This document shows positions 47,206-56,905 of a stretch of DNA of 64,000 nucleotides, one piece after another. Both the position numbers and the translations under genes were made by a program. This DNA is from Bordetella holmesii ATCC 51541 (GTDB lineage: Bacteria > Pseudomonadota > Gammaproteobacteria > Burkholderiales > Burkholderiaceae_B). Each line of letters begins with the position of its first letter. Positions within the stretch are counted from its first letter, which is position 1. Below the pieces are notes generated by a model. It did no database searches. It was given only the letters and a program-made list of their open reading frames with translations, and was not told where the DNA came from. Where the stretch lies: positions 806,001 through 870,000 of the forward strand of contig CP007494.1 of the NCBI GenBank assembly GCA_000612485.1, read 5' to 3'.

Positions 47206-48599
47206 GCTTGCTCGTCCTCGATGTCCAGCGAGGCCAGCTCGCCCAGCGTCAACGGCTTGAGCGGCGGGCGGATACGGTAGAAACCCACCTCGGCCACGGG
47301 CCGCTTTTCTTCGGCGGCCACGATGTGCGCGATGGTGTAGCCGCATTGACGCCCCTGACAGGGACCCATGCCGGCTCGCGTGTATGACTTCACCTGATTG
47401 GGACCCGGTTGACCGATACGTGCCGCGCGGCGGATGTCTGCCGCGGTGAGCTCTTCGCAACGGCAGACGATGGTGTCATCGGGCGGATTGAAAATGCTGG
47501 CACGCGGCGGATACATCTCATCGAGCATCGGTCGCATACGCAACAGGCCGTGCAACCTGGCGCGCAGCGGCGCGCCCGCCTGCTCGGCCGCCTGGGCGCT
47601 GAGCCGTCCTGCCTGCTGCGCCACCCCCAGGGCGACCAGTTCACCGCGTACGCAGGCTGCCAGCGCCCCGCCGATGCCGGCCGCATCCCCGGCGACGTAG
47701 ACCCCTCGCGGCTGGTCTGGCCCCATGCCGAAAGCACCGGTGCCAGGCAGGCCTGGCGCGTATCCCAATGATGGTCGCACTCCAGCGCGCGCGTCATATG
47801 AATGGAGGGCACCACACCCTCGTGCGACAACAGCACGCTGGCCGGCTCGCGATGGCTGCTGCCATCCGCCAGGGTGTACTCGATCTCGCGCAGCGCGGAC
47901 TCGCCCAGCGCGCGCAGGCCGGTAACCCCGCGCACGTGCCTGACCCCGGCCGCCTTCAACTCCCGCAGTCAGCCCAGTCCCTTACGGACATCGCCCCAGG
48001 ACGCCAGCGCTGCCCCGGCCCAAGGCAGGGCTCGGCGCCAGGCCCCGGAGCGGTCGTGTCCAGCCAGCCGGCGATCTTGCCGCCGGCGCGCAGCAATTGC
48101 GCCATGTACAGCAGCGGCAACGGGCCACTGCCGGCCACCCAGACAGGCGCCGCAGGCACCTGTCTGGATGTCTTGAGCAAGATCTGCGCCGCCCCCACCG
48201 TCAGCACGCCCGGCAGCGTCCAGCCCGGAAACGGTGCCGGGCGCTCCTGCGCTCCGATGGCCAGCACGATGCGATCGGCCCGCACCACCTCGGCCCGGCC
48301 ATTGCGGGTCATGTAGACATGCCAGCCGCTTTCGATTTGCCAGACCTGCGTCTGCGGCTCGTAAACCGCGCCGCACTGCCGGAAGCGCTCGGCCAGCGCG
48401 GCGCCTGCGCGGTACTCCTCGCCCAACAGCCTGCCCGTGTCGGTGGCGGCCATGGTTTCGACCGCGCGCCAGATCTGGCCCCGGGGGCAGGTTGCTCGTC
48501 GACGACCAGCACCCGCAGATTCTGTGCGCGCAGGCCCAGCGCCGCGCTCATGCCGGCCGGACCGGCGCCAATGACGACAACATCAAATTCGCGCTTCAT
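47202..48599 (-). pseudogene. Pyridine-disulfide-type flavoprotein (HcnB/OoxA-like alpha subunit), multiply disrupted
   Basis: The start is ATG 48599 (MKREFDVVVIGAGPAGMSAAL). In this heterotrimeric dehydrogenase group the alpha subunit carries FAD and a BFD-like [2Fe-2S] end, seen here as VCRCEELTAADIRR and CQGRQCGY. The gene needs three single-base additions, at C4 runs 48479-48482, 48043-48046 and 47702-47705, and also has an in-frame TGA at 47969-47971 (KGLG-stop-LREL). With these repaired it gives ~465 residues of normal sequence. Four lesions in one gene argue for real decay, though the three C4 indels share the error-prone pattern of the rest of the window. Confidence 0.85.
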
Positions 48600-48904
48600 G
48601 CTTGCACGCTCCGTTTGCCATGTTGACGCTCGACCCGCATGCCTTCGCGTACCGGCACCATACAGGATTGCGTGGACGCCACCCCGTCGATGATGGCCAG
48701 GCACTCGAAGCACACGCCCATCATGCAGTACGGGGCACGCGGGCTTTCGTTGACCGGCGTGCTACGACTGGCCGGCGTGGTCTGTCGCAACAACACCGCT
48801 GCCACGCTTTCTCCCGCCTCGGCCGTGACCGGCTCGCCATCGATGGTCAGCGTCAGCGAGGCCGCGCCGGATTCATGCAACTTTCTGAACATTGAAGCGC
48901 TCAT
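48596..48904 (-). CDS. [2Fe-2S] ferredoxin-like small subunit (HcnA/OoxC-like)
   Basis: A ~102-residue protein of the small-subunit type found in opine oxidases, hydrogen cyanide synthase and D-hydroxyproline dehydrogenase. The cysteines of the cluster are in CMMGVCFECLAI and a fourth in STQSCM. It lies between the two flavoprotein genes, overlapping the alpha subunit gene by 4 nt and the oxidase gene by ~30 bp. ATG 48904 is chosen; ATG 48892 is possible. The frame is intact. Confidence 0.87.
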   Translation of the reverse strand: MSASMFRKLHESGAASLTLTIDGEPVTAEAGESVAAVLLRQTTPASRSTPVNESPRAPYCMMGVCFECLAIIDGVASTQSCMVPVREGMRVERQHGKRSVQA

Positions 48905-50048
48905 GATGAAAGACATCCAGGAAAGAAGGGGGGGCGCCCGCGGCCAGGCTACGGGCGTACTCGCCCGCATGCACCGCCGCCAGGGTCACGCCCGAATGAC
49001 ATAGCGCGATGTAGGCGCCGGGAAAATGTTGCGACGATGCGTAGACCGGACAGCCGTCCGGGGTCATGACACGCAGACAGGACCACTGTCGCACCAGCCT
49101 GGCTTGCGCCAGCGCCGGCAACACCCGCAAGGCGTTGCGACTCATGCGCACGGCGGCATCCGTAGTGGTGGACAGATCAAAACCGACCTCCTCCTGCGTC
49201 AGCCCGACCATGACCGTGCCTTCGCCGGTCTGGCGGATGCCGTTTGCCGGCACGGGCAGGATCGGCGCCAAGCGCTCGGTCACGAGAATCTGGCCGCGCT
49301 GCGGCCGCAGGGGCACATCCAAGCCCACCATCGGGCCCAGGCGGATCGACCCCAGTCCGGCGGCAATGACCAGACGTGCAGCGCGCGCGCGGCGCGTGCC
49401 GGCCTCGACCTCAAATCCTCCGCCGCTCAAGGCACGGATGCCATGCACGGGAGAATTACCCCACAACTGGCCGCCGCGTCGTTGAAAGCCCGATTGCAGC
49501 GCTGCCAGCAATCGCAGCGGGTTGGCGTGACCATCCAGCTCGCCCACGCTGGCACCGCTGACCTCGGGCCCCAGAGCCAGTCCGGGATACCGCCGCAACA
49601 ACGCATCACGCGGCAGGATGCTGACGCACTCGCCCACCTCCGGGGCTTGCCGCAGCCAGGCCTGCATGCGTGCCGCGCGGGCCTCCAGCTCCGCCTCGCC
49701 CAGACAGAAATGCAGTCCGCCCCGCCGTTCATAGTGCAGGTCCACGCCGCTTTCTTCCTGCAGCTCGCGCGCGAACGCCGGCCACTGCCGCACCGACCGG
49801 TACGACAGGCGTTGGTAGTGAGGGTGGTTCAGGCCTTTGCCTTGCAGCCATACCAGGCCGAAATTAGCCTTGGCCGCCCGATAGTCGGTGTCCGCGCCAT
49901 CGATCAGCAGCACACGCTGGCCCAGGCCGGCCAGTCCATAGGCAATGGCCGCTCCCACCATGCCTGCCCCGGCCACAATGACATCGAGTTCTTCCCTTGC
50001 CTTGTCTGCTGCGGACCTATAACCTTTTTGACTACCCTCTGTATTCAT
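48873..50048 (-). CDS. FAD-dependent oxidoreductase (DAO family, opine oxidase beta-like)
   Basis: The 391-residue protein has the FAD motif VAGAGMVGAAIAYGLAG, DxDYRAAKANFG, and the C-terminal CHSGVTLAAVHAGEYAR. It fits the catalytic beta subunit of an OoxB/HcnC/LhpE-type dehydrogenase that oxidises a secondary amine such as an opine or D-hydroxyproline. It is the first oxidase gene of the operon and faces the LysR gene; if both annotated starts are right, the start codons overlap, leaving no room for a promoter, so the true LysR start is probably 50068. Confidence 0.82.
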   Translation of the reverse strand: MNTEGSQKGYRSAADKAREELDVIVAGAGMVGAAIAYGLAGLGQRVLLIDGADTDYRAAKANFGLVWLQGKGLNHPHYQRLSYRSVRQWPAFARELQEESGVDLHYERRGGLHFCLGEAELEARAARMQAWLRQAPEVGECVSILPRDALLRRYPGLALGPEVSGASVGELDGHANPLRLLAALQSGFQRRGGQLWGNSPVHGIRALSGGGFEVEAGTRRARAARLVIAAGLGSIRLGPMVGLDVPLRPQRGQILVTERLAPILPVPANGIRQTGEGTVMVGLTQEEVGFDLSTTTDAAVRMSRNALRVLPALAQARLVRQWSCLRVMTPDGCPVYASSQHFPGAYIALCHSGVTLAAVHAGEYARSLAAGAPPSFLDVFHHERFNVQKVA

Positions 50049-50067
50049 GTCCGTTTCCGCTCATGTC

Positions 50068-50984
50068 ATGAAAGACGTTCTCAATCTCCGCCAGATCGAA
50101 GCCTTCAAGGCGGTGATCGAGCACGGCACGGTTAGTCAGGCCGCAACGGTCCTGGGAGTGTCCCAGCCCGCCGTGAGCAAGTTGCTCACGCATCTCGAAG
50201 CCGACAGCGGCCTCAAGCTGTTCGACCGTGTCCGGGGAAAACTCGCGCCCACTACCCAGGGTATGCGCCTCTATCGCGAGATCGACCGCGTCTTCAACGG
50301 GTTGCGCCAGGTCGAACAGGCCGTCGAGTCCATCCGCCGCGCCGAACAGCGCACGCTCAATGTGGGCGTGCTGCCCGCACTGGCGGCCCCCTTCATCCGT
50401 CGCGTGACGATGCAGTTCCTCGCGCGCCATCCCGATGTGCGCGTCTCCATTCAGAGCCGGGGCTCGCTCTTTCTGGCTGACTGGCTGGCAACGCGCCACA
50501 TCGATGTGGCCCTGCTCGGCGCCATGTCGACAACCCCTATATCGATCGCGAACCGCTGTTTCGCCAACCCCTGGTCTGTGCGATGCCCGTCAACCACGTC
50601 CTGACGCGCAAGCGCGTCATCCGTGCGCGCGATCTCGCCGGCCAGCCCTTTGTATCCTTTGGGGCGGACAGTCAAACCCACCAACTGGTGCAGCACGCCT
50701 TCGACACGGCCGGGCTGCCCCTTAACGTGGTGCTCGACACCAACACCGCGCCGACGGTCTGTGAGTTCGTCGCCGCCGGCCTGGGGGTATCGCTCATCCA
50801 TCCCCTGTTTGCCGAAGGCATGCAAAGCCGCCTCGTGCTGCGGCGTTTCGATCCGGAGCTGCATTTCCATTTCCAACTGTGCCGGGCGCAGGCCTCGCGT
50901 AACGCGGCGCTGGTCGAAGACTTCGTGCAAGACGTACGCGACGTCGCCGCGCACGTCTCGCGCGAGGTGCTCAAGGGGCAGTGA
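50068..50984 (+). pseudogene. LysR-family regulator of the oxidase/ABC operon, frameshifted
   Basis: Starting at ATG 50068 (MKDVLNLRQIEAFKAV) rather than ATG 50047, which collides with the divergent oxidase start. The helix-turn-helix at ~5-65 is complete (SQAATVLGVSQPAVSKLLTH). The frame breaks near 50527-50531 after LLGAMS; one more base gives DNPYIDREPLFRQPLVCAMP and the second half of the effector domain. Its position between the oxidase genes and the peptide-binding-protein gene suggests that it activated both. The lesion is not in a long homopolymer, unlike most others here. Confidence 0.82.
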
Positions 50985-52533
50985 CGGTTGTCACTTCGGT
51001 GACGGGCGGCTGAAGATTGAGCGCTCCGTCCAGCTTGTAGCCGTACTTCACACGGTCACTGTGCACCCAGACCTGCTTGAGGCCGAACAGCGGCACCGCG
51101 CAGACATCGGCGCGTATCTTGGCCTGGGCATCCTTCCACAACGCCAGTTGCTTCTGGGCGTCGGGTTCGACCCGCGCCTGCCGGATGGGCTCATCGACGA
51201 CCGCGCAGTGCGAGAAATTCGACATCGCACCCGGCGCACCAATGGCGGCGGCCGAGTCATAGAACTCGGTCAGGTAGGTGTCGGCATTCGGAAAGCGCGC
51301 CGCGCCATAGAACACCAGACCGCTCAGATCCTGACGGCTCTTGGCCTGATAGGTCGCGTGATCGACCACTTCCATGTCCAGCTTGATGCCAGCCTTGCCC
51401 AACTGGGCCTGCACGATCTCCATGATGGGTTGTTGCGCGGAGATGTTCGACACCACGGACTTGATCTGAATCCCATTGGGAAACCCGGCTTCGGCCAACA
51501 GCTTCTTGGCGCGCTCGACGTCGTAGGCATAGGCGCCCACGCCGTAATCCTGACCCAGATAGCCATTGGGCACGACCGAACAGCCCTTGTCGGCCACATC
51601 CTTGCCGGCGTAGCGCACGATCTCATCCACATTGATGGCCGCGGCAATGGCCTCGCGTACCTTGAGGTTGTCCAACGGCTTGATGTTGCGATTGACGTGC
51701 AGCGTGCGGAACTCGGCCGGCTCGAAAATATCGACCTGCATGCCCCGTTTACCCGAACGCTCCACCCAGCGCTGCTCACGCTTGCCCTGCATCACGTCGA
51801 TCTCGTTGGACGTGAACGCCAGCTCGCGCGCGCTGTCCGAAGGGATCATGCGGTACATAATGCCGGCCAGTTTGGGCTTGCCGCGGAAGTACTCGTCATT
51901 GGCCACCAGTTTGACGTACTGCTGCGTGACGTGTTCGCCAAAGGCAAACGGCCCGGTACCCACGGGCGCCGCGCCAAACTTGTCGCCCAACTTTTCAGCG
52001 GCCTTCTTGCTGACGATGTTGCCGCCGTGATAGTTGGACACCCGCCCCATAAAAGCCGCATCCGGATACTTGAGCGTGAAACGCACGGTGTGGTCGTCCA
52101 GGGCCTCGACCTTGTCGATCAGGCCAAAGGCCGCAGCAAAGCTGGACCGGTTGGGGTCGGCGGCGCGCTGAATGGAGTAGACCACGTCGTCGGCCTTGAG
52201 CTCGCCGTAGCCGCCATGAAACTTCACCCCCTTGCGTAAGTGAAACGTCCAGGTCTTGCTGTCGGGCGACGACTCCCAACGTTCGGCCAGGTCGGGCTCC
52301 AGGGCCTTGGGGTCGGCGCTGCCAGGAGGAAAGCGCACCAGCGCGTTGAACATTTCGGCTGCCACCCCTTTGTCGGCGGTCGACGTTGCCCGGTGCGGAT
52401 CCAGCGTGGCGTTATCGGCCGCGCCCGAACTCAAACGCAACATCTGCCGGTCTTCGGCCCAAGCCGAAGAGGACAGCCCACAGGCTGCAAGCGCCACCAC
52501 CAGACCGCAACGCATCAAGACTTTCCGCTTCAT
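50971..52533 (-). CDS. Periplasmic dipeptide/opine-type ABC substrate-binding protein
   Basis: The 520-residue family-5 binding protein starts at ATG 52533. The signal peptide (VVALAACGLSSSAWA) contains a lipobox-like cysteine, but AWA cleavage is equally possible. It has the expected DPHRATSTADKGVAAEMFNA and LRKGVKFHGGYGELKADDVV. Its stop overlaps the convergent LysR gene by 14 bp. It is the likely receptor of the DppBCDF transporter downstream, although the LysR gene separates them. IS481 lies 172 bp upstream and may have changed its promoter. Confidence 0.87.
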   Translation of the reverse strand: MKRKVLMRCGLVVALAACGLSSSAWAEDRQMLRLSSGAADNATLDPHRATSTADKGVAAEMFNALVRFPPGSADPKALEPDLAERWESSPDSKTWTFHLRKGVKFHGGYGELKADDVVYSIQRAADPNRSSFAAAFGLIDKVEALDDHTVRFTLKYPDAAFMGRVSNYHGGNIVSKKAAEKLGDKFGAAPVGTGPFAFGEHVTQQYVKLVANDEYFRGKPKLAGIMYRMIPSDSARELAFTSNEIDVMQGKREQRWVERSGKRGMQVDIFEPAEFRTLHVNRNIKPLDNLKVREAIAAAINVDEIVRYAGKDVADKGCSVVPNGYLGQDYGVGAYAYDVERAKKLLAEAGFPNGIQIKSVVSNISAQQPIMEIVQAQLGKAGIKLDMEVVDHATYQAKSRQDLSGLVFYGAARFPNADTYLTEFYDSAAAIGAPGAMSNFSHCAVVDEPIRQARVEPDAQKQLALWKDAQAKIRADVCAVPLFGLKQVWVHSDRVKYGYKLDGALNLQPPVTEVTTVTAP

Positions 52534-52698
52534 GGATTTCCCCTGGGTATCGCCGCGCCTGAACGCAGCCATTGTTGGATGAAGCGCAGACTACGAGCCA
52601 GACGACCATGGCGTCAAAGTCCTCAACCTGAGCCTCCTATTCCGCAGGGTTATAACTTGCAGACATAAACGCCCGCCACCTGGGCAGCGCCGGCGCCC

Positions 52699-52704
52699 GC
52701 TAGT
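52699..52704. repeat. IS481 target duplication, left copy (GCTAGT)
   Basis: GCTAGT directly precedes the IS481 end at 52705 and recurs directly after the element. It fits the NCTAGN target that IS481 prefers and shows a simple insertion. Confidence 0.93.
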
Positions 52705-53650
52705 TGTGAACTGTCAATAGGTTGTATTCGTCCAGGTTGAGTCTGGAGATGGGTACAGCGCGCCCGATGCCTTGGTGGGGTCGATGCCAGTTGTAGTGGT
52801 GTAGCCAGGATTTCATGGCATCGGCTCGGTGTTGGGAGTTCTGGTAGGTGTGAGCGTAAGCCCACTCACGCAAGGCCGACTGGATGAAGCGTTCGGCCTT
52901 GCCATTGGTCTGTGGGCGGTAAGGTCGGGTAAAGCGGTGCTTGATGCCCAGCTCATGGCACAGCGCGGCGAAGGCGCGGCTGCGAAAGGCCGAGCCATTG
53001 TCGGTGAGCAAGCGCTGGATGGTCACGCCCAGGCGCTGGTAGTAGGCCACTGCGTCCTTGAGGAACTGGACGGCGCTGGGGAAGCGCTCGTCGGGGTGGA
53101 TGTCGGTGAAGGCCACGCGGGCGTGGTCATCGATGGCCACGAAGACGAAGTCCCAGCCGGCCCCCTCAACGGTATCGCGTCGGTTGCCCGTGACCCGGTG
53201 GCCAGGGCGCTGGATACGTCCCAGCTTCTTGATGTCGATGTGCAGCAGATCGCCGGGGGCCTGATGCTCGTAGCGCACCACCGGCTCGGCCGGCTCCAGG
53301 TCGGCCAGGTGCGACAGACCGGCGCGGGCCAGGACGCGGCTGACGGTGCTGGCTGACACGCCCAGCGCCTGGGCGATGCGCACTTGGGTCAGCCGCTTGC
53401 GGCGCAGCTCCACGATAGCCAGCGCCTTGGCCGGCGCAATCGCTCGGGGCGAGACCGTCGGGCGCGAGGACGCATCGGCCAAGCCCGCCTGGCCCTGAGC
53501 CAGGAAGCGGCCCAGCCATTTGCGCACAGTCGGCGCGGTGACCCCATAGGCGCGGGCCGCTTCAGGCACACAAACTTGATGGGCGATCAATTGCTGGACC
53601 ATTTCGAGGCGACGTAGGAAGGTCAATCGGGCATGCTTATGGGTGTTCAT
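52700..53650 (-). CDS. IS481 transposase
   Basis: A 316-residue DDE transposase with an N-terminal helix-turn-helix region (KHARLTFLRRLEMVQQL, ARAYGVTAPTVRKWLGRF) and the catalytic triad in LHIDIKKLG, LLTDNGSAF and NGKAERFIQ. The frame is intact. Its TAG stop is at 52700-52702, outside the element and inside the CTAG target duplication, so the host sequence provides the termination codon at each correct insertion. Confidence 0.95.
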   Translation of the reverse strand: MNTHKHARLTFLRRLEMVQQLIAHQVCVPEAARAYGVTAPTVRKWLGRFLAQGQAGLADASSRPTVSPRAIAPAKALAIVELRRKRLTQVRIAQALGVSASTVSRVLARAGLSHLADLEPAEPVVRYEHQAPGDLLHIDIKKLGRIQRPGHRVTGNRRDTVEGAGWDFVFVAIDDHARVAFTDIHPDERFPSAVQFLKDAVAYYQRLGVTIQRLLTDNGSAFRSRAFAALCHELGIKHRFTRPYRPQTNGKAERFIQSALREWAYAHTYQNSQHRADAMKSWLHHYNWHRPHQGIGRAVPISRLNLDEYNLLTVHN

Positions 53651-53747
53651 CCGGCCGGGCTCCTTGAGTGAACTGGGGGGTTGGCGATTTCCAGTTTCTC
53701 AAATCCGGTTCGGATGAACCATGCATACAACCTATTGAATCTTCACA
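52705..53747 (-). mobile_element. IS481, complete copy
   Basis: The element is 1043 bp with imperfect inverted ends, TGTGAACTGTCAATAGG at the left and TGTGAAGATTCAATAGG inward from the right, and it is flanked by a 6-bp GCTAGT duplication. It carries a single transposase gene on the minus strand. The partial copy at 28944-29724 is in the same orientation and appears identical over the shared part. IS481 is the hallmark multi-copy element of B. pertussis and B. holmesii. Confidence 0.96.
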
Positions 53748-53753
53748 GCTAGT
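53748..53753. repeat. IS481 target duplication, right copy (GCTAGT)
   Basis: The six bases after the right end of IS481 repeat the GCTAGT found at 52699-52704. The flanks therefore once were contiguous, unlike those of the IS1001-like element. Confidence 0.93.
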
Positions 53754-53918
53754 GGTAACTACTTAGGACGGCGGCACGGCCATAACGAGGGTAAATCCTA
53801 GAGCCGTAACCGCAGCCTGGTCTGCGCGTGGCCGCCCGCTGACGGGCCCCAAGGCAAGCCCATTTGGCGCAGGCGCCGGGCTACCCTGTCGCCTGAATCC
53901 TTCCTGATGGAGCCATGC

Positions 53919-54581
53919 ATGCCCGGGTCCCTGTTTGCCGTTGCCGGCAAAACCGAACATCACCTCTATGCCGGCCCGGCCGGCGACATCGACATCCTCA
54001 TCGACGCCCCGGTGCAGACACCACGTGGCATCGCGCTCATCACCCATCCCCAGCCGCTTTTGGGCGGCAGCCCCCGTCACAAAATTCCCCACCGGCTGGC
54101 GCACGCGCTGCGCGATGACGGCTGGCTGGCCGTGCGCCCGGCGTTCCGCGGAGTGGGCCGCAGCGCGGGGCAATACGACCATGGCGATGGCGAAAGTGAA
54201 GACATGCTGGCTCTGGTGCACGCGTTGCGCGACGCCTCCCCCACCCTGCCGCTGGCGCTGGTGGGGTTTTCCTTCGGGGCCTTTGTTCAGGCACGCGTGG
54301 CCCGCGCGCTCATCGATGCCGGCTCCCCGGCGCAACGCGTCGCACTGGCCGGTCTGCCCGTGGGTGAAGTCCCCGCCGAGCGCTTCTACGACACCCCGGC
54401 GCTGCCCGAAGACGTCGCGCTCATTCATGGCGAACGCGACGAGCAGGCGCCGCTGGCGTTGCTGATGGAGTGGGCGCGGCCCACCGGACATCCGGTCACC
54501 GTGGTGCCGGGCGCGGATCACTTTTTTTCGGGGTCGCTGCCGCTGCTGCTGCATCTGGTGCGCGCGCACCTGGCGGCCTGA
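53919..54581 (+). CDS. COG2945-type alpha/beta hydrolase
   Basis: The ~220-residue hydrolase starts at ATG 53919 behind GGAG. The conserved start HPQPLLGGSP and RPAFRGVGRSAGQYDHGDGE match the COG2945 group. The nucleophile elbow is VGFSFGAF (residues ~113-120) and the catalytic histidine is in PGADHFFSG. It is soluble, without a signal peptide. Substrate unknown. The gene stands alone between IS481 and yghU. Confidence 0.85.
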   Translation: MPGSLFAVAGKTEHHLYAGPAGDIDILIDAPVQTPRGIALITHPQPLLGGSPRHKIPHRLAHALRDDGWLAVRPAFRGVGRSAGQYDHGDGESEDMLALVHALRDASPTLPLALVGFSFGAFVQARVARALIDAGSPAQRVALAGLPVGEVPAERFYDTPALPEDVALIHGERDEQAPLALLMEWARPTGHPVTVVPGADHFFSGSLPLLLHLVRAHLAA

Positions 54582-54687
54582 GGACAGCAGCGGACGTAAA
54601 ACGGGCACGGCGGCAGGGATAATCCGAGCATTCGACCGAAAACGCGGGACAATCCTCCTCGTCATCCCCCAACCGGAATGCCCCATC

Positions 54688-55548
54688 ATGACGACGGAAT
54701 ACACCCCTGAGAAGGTCTGGACCTGGAACAAGAACAGTGCCAGCACCGCCTCCAATGCTTCGAGCCTGAACCGCCCCATCTCCGGCGCCACGCATGACAA
54801 AGTCCTGCCCGTGGGACGCCACCCCTTGCAGCTTTACTCGCTGGGCACGCCCAACGGCCAGAAGGTCACCATTCTGCTCGAAGAGCTGCTGGCGCTCGGC
54901 CATGCGGGCGCCGAGTATGACGCCTGGTTGATTCGCATCGGCGATGGCGATCAGTTCGGCAGCGGGTTTGTCGACATCAACCCCAACTCCAAGATCCCGG
55001 CACTGGTGGACCGCTCCGGGCCTGAGCCGATACGCGTATTCGAGTCCGGCGCCATCCTGCTCTACCTGGCCGAGAAATTCGGCGAGTTTTTGCCGACCGA
55101 ACCGGCGGCACGCGCCGAATGCCTGTCATGGCTGTTCTGGCAAATGGGCAGCGGCCCTTATGTCGGCGGCGGTTTCGGCCACTTTTATGCCTATGCGCCG
55201 GTGAAGATCGAGTACGCCATCGACCGCTTCACCATGGAGGTCAAGCGTCAGCTCGATGTCCTGGATCGGCGCCTGGCTGACCACGCCTATGTGGCGGGTG
55301 ACCAATACACCATCGCCGACATGGCCATCTTTCCCTGGTATGGCGGGCTCATCAAGGGCTGGATCTATGACGCCACCGAGTTCCTGGCCGTGCATGAATA
55401 CCGTCACGTACAACGCTGGGCAGACAGCCTGAAGGCCCGTCCTGCCGTCGAGCGCGGACGCATCGTCAATCGCCTGCGCGGCCCGGTGTCGGAGCAACTG
55501 CACGAGCGGCATGACGCGGCCGACTTCGACAAGGTTCCCAAGGCGTAA
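54688..55548 (+). CDS. yghU: Glutathione S-transferase-like disulfide-bond oxidoreductase
   Basis: The 286-residue protein matches E. coli YghU over its whole length: WTWNKNSAS, NRPISGATHDK, HPLQLYSLGTPNGQKVT, EYDAWLIRIGDGDQF and GGGFGHFYAYAPVKIEYAI in order, to the tail RGPVSEQLHERHDAADF. YghU binds two glutathiones and reduces disulfides of small molecules. No frameshift. A bidirectional terminator follows 32 bp after the stop. Confidence 0.93.
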   Translation: MTTEYTPEKVWTWNKNSASTASNASSLNRPISGATHDKVLPVGRHPLQLYSLGTPNGQKVTILLEELLALGHAGAEYDAWLIRIGDGDQFGSGFVDINPNSKIPALVDRSGPEPIRVFESGAILLYLAEKFGEFLPTEPAARAECLSWLFWQMGSGPYVGGGFGHFYAYAPVKIEYAIDRFTMEVKRQLDVLDRRLADHAYVAGDQYTIADMAIFPWYGGLIKGWIYDATEFLAVHEYRHVQRWADSLKARPAVERGRIVNRLRGPVSEQLHERHDAADFDKVPKA

Positions 55549-55574
55549 ACGCGCGCCCGCCGCAATCCGGGCCA

Positions 55575-55606
55575 GAAAAAACACGGGGCCCGCAGGCCCC
55601 GTGTTT
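55575..55606. terminator. Bidirectional rho-independent terminator
   Basis: A perfect 10-bp stem ACACGGGGCC/GGCCCCGTGT with a CGCA loop has six A on its left and TTT on its right. It therefore gives a strong U6 tail for the minus-strand nitroreductase transcript and a weaker one for the plus-strand yghU transcript. It is the clearest terminator in the window. Confidence 0.9.
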
Positions 55607-55626
55607 CATTGCCAAGCCAGTGACGC

Positions 55627-56226
55627 TCAGCCCACCACGATGAAGCGGTCGGCGTCGTTCATGAAGGCTTTTTCGGTTTGGCCGGATTCGTTCGAACCGA
55701 AGGGCATTTGTGCACGCAGCTTCCAGGAGGCCGGCACCTTCCATTCACGTGCCACCGCATCGTCGATCAGCGGGTTGTAGTGCTGCAGGCTGGCGCCCAC
55801 GCCGGCGCTGGCCAGGGCCGACCAGACCGACAACTGCGCCATGCCGCTGGACTGTTCCGACCACACGGGAAAGTTGTCGGCGTAGAGCGCAAATTTTTCC
55901 TGCAGGCCGCGCACGACGTCCTGGTCTTCGAAAAACAGCACGGTGCCCACGCCGGCGGCGAAGCTTTTGAGCTTGGCTTCGGTTATCTCGAAACCATCGG
56001 CCGGGGCGACCTTGCGAACCTCATCGGCGGCCAGGGCCCAGAGTTTTTCGCTCTCGGCGCCAAACAGCACCACGGCGCGCGAGGTTTGCGAGTTGAAGGA
56101 AGACGGGCTGTGCTTGATGGCTTCCTGGATCAGATTGACCAGGGCTTCCTTGGACAGGGAAACATTGCGGCCCAGGGCGTATTGGGTGCGGCGCTGCTTG
56201 AGCGCGTCGATATAAGCGTTGCTCAT
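55627..56226 (-). CDS. Nitroreductase-family FMN oxidoreductase
   Basis: A 199-residue protein of the small nitroreductase group. It begins MSNAYIDALKQRRTQYALG, where the basic residues bind FMN phosphate. KHSPSSFNSQTSRAVVLFG and ASAGVGASLQHYNPLID are family blocks. It probably reduces nitro compounds, quinones or aldehydes with NAD(P)H. A single gene ended by the terminator at 55575-55606. The frame is intact. Confidence 0.88.
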   Translation of the reverse strand: MSNAYIDALKQRRTQYALGRNVSLSKEALVNLIQEAIKHSPSSFNSQTSRAVVLFGAESEKLWALAADEVRKVAPADGFEITEAKLKSFAAGVGTVLFFEDQDVVRGLQEKFALYADNFPVWSEQSSGMAQLSVWSALASAGVGASLQHYNPLIDDAVAREWKVPASWKLRAQMPFGSNESGQTEKAFMNDADRFIVVG

Positions 56227-56387
56227 GACCTTGATTGCCTTTGGCAGGGTTAAACAGAGAGGAACCTGGGGATTCTACCTAGCCAGATGGCCCCGGAGCC
56301 AGCCTTTATTGACGCGCGCGGGCCTGACCAGGCGAGACAGATTGTTCCACCGGCGACGACAGTCGGCCCGCCTCGGAGCCGTTGCGC

Positions 56388-56717
56388 TCAGGCATCTGTC
56401 CATGCCTGCAACTGCTGCAACAGATCATCCGCAGGCAGGCTGCGCCCCTCCAGGTGCATGTCCAGACTGCCTCGGGCAATCGTCAGCCTGACCAGGGGCC
56501 CCGCGCCCGGGTAGCGCCGCAGCGCCAGCACCAGGCAATCCTCGTCGTCGCCGCTGACCCCGTAGAGATCCCAATCGCTGTCTGTCAGATCGAAGAGCAT
56601 CTGCCCGTCCAGCGACCGCCAGGCGCGGGGTGCATGTATCCAGTGGCTCATGCGCGCCTCACGAGGCTGCACGGCAATCACCAATTCGCCATCCCAATAC
56701 GCGGTTTCCAGTTCCAT
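56388..56717 (-). CDS. Conserved hypothetical protein
   Basis: A 109-residue soluble protein, starting at ATG 56717 (MELETAYWDGELV); an upstream start would add eight residues. It is rich in aromatic and acidic residues (WDLYGVSGDDEDCLVL) and has no membrane segment or known domain that I recognise. Its neighbours are unrelated. Confidence 0.6.
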   Translation of the reverse strand: MELETAYWDGELVIAVQPREARMSHWIHAPRAWRSLDGQMLFDLTDSDWDLYGVSGDDEDCLVLALRRYPGAGPLVRLTIARGSLDMHLEGRSLPADDLLQQLQAWTDA

Positions 56718-56905
56718 CGCCGTTCCCTGAAGGCTCCTCAACCATGATAAGGTCTATCGTCCACGGTGGGACGGATGCGCTTGGCGCGCCCACTGCAGGA
56801 TCCACGACCCAAGCAATACCCTGCTGCCCGCATGGCCTTTGCCGTTTTGACAGAAGATCGTCAGGCCGGCCCTTTAAGGTAACGCGAAACACTCAAGGAG
56901 CTGCG

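Noticed and set aside
50623-52239. A 538-codon plus-strand frame under the peptide-binding protein gene
   Set aside because: Antisense shadow of a well-conserved binding protein.
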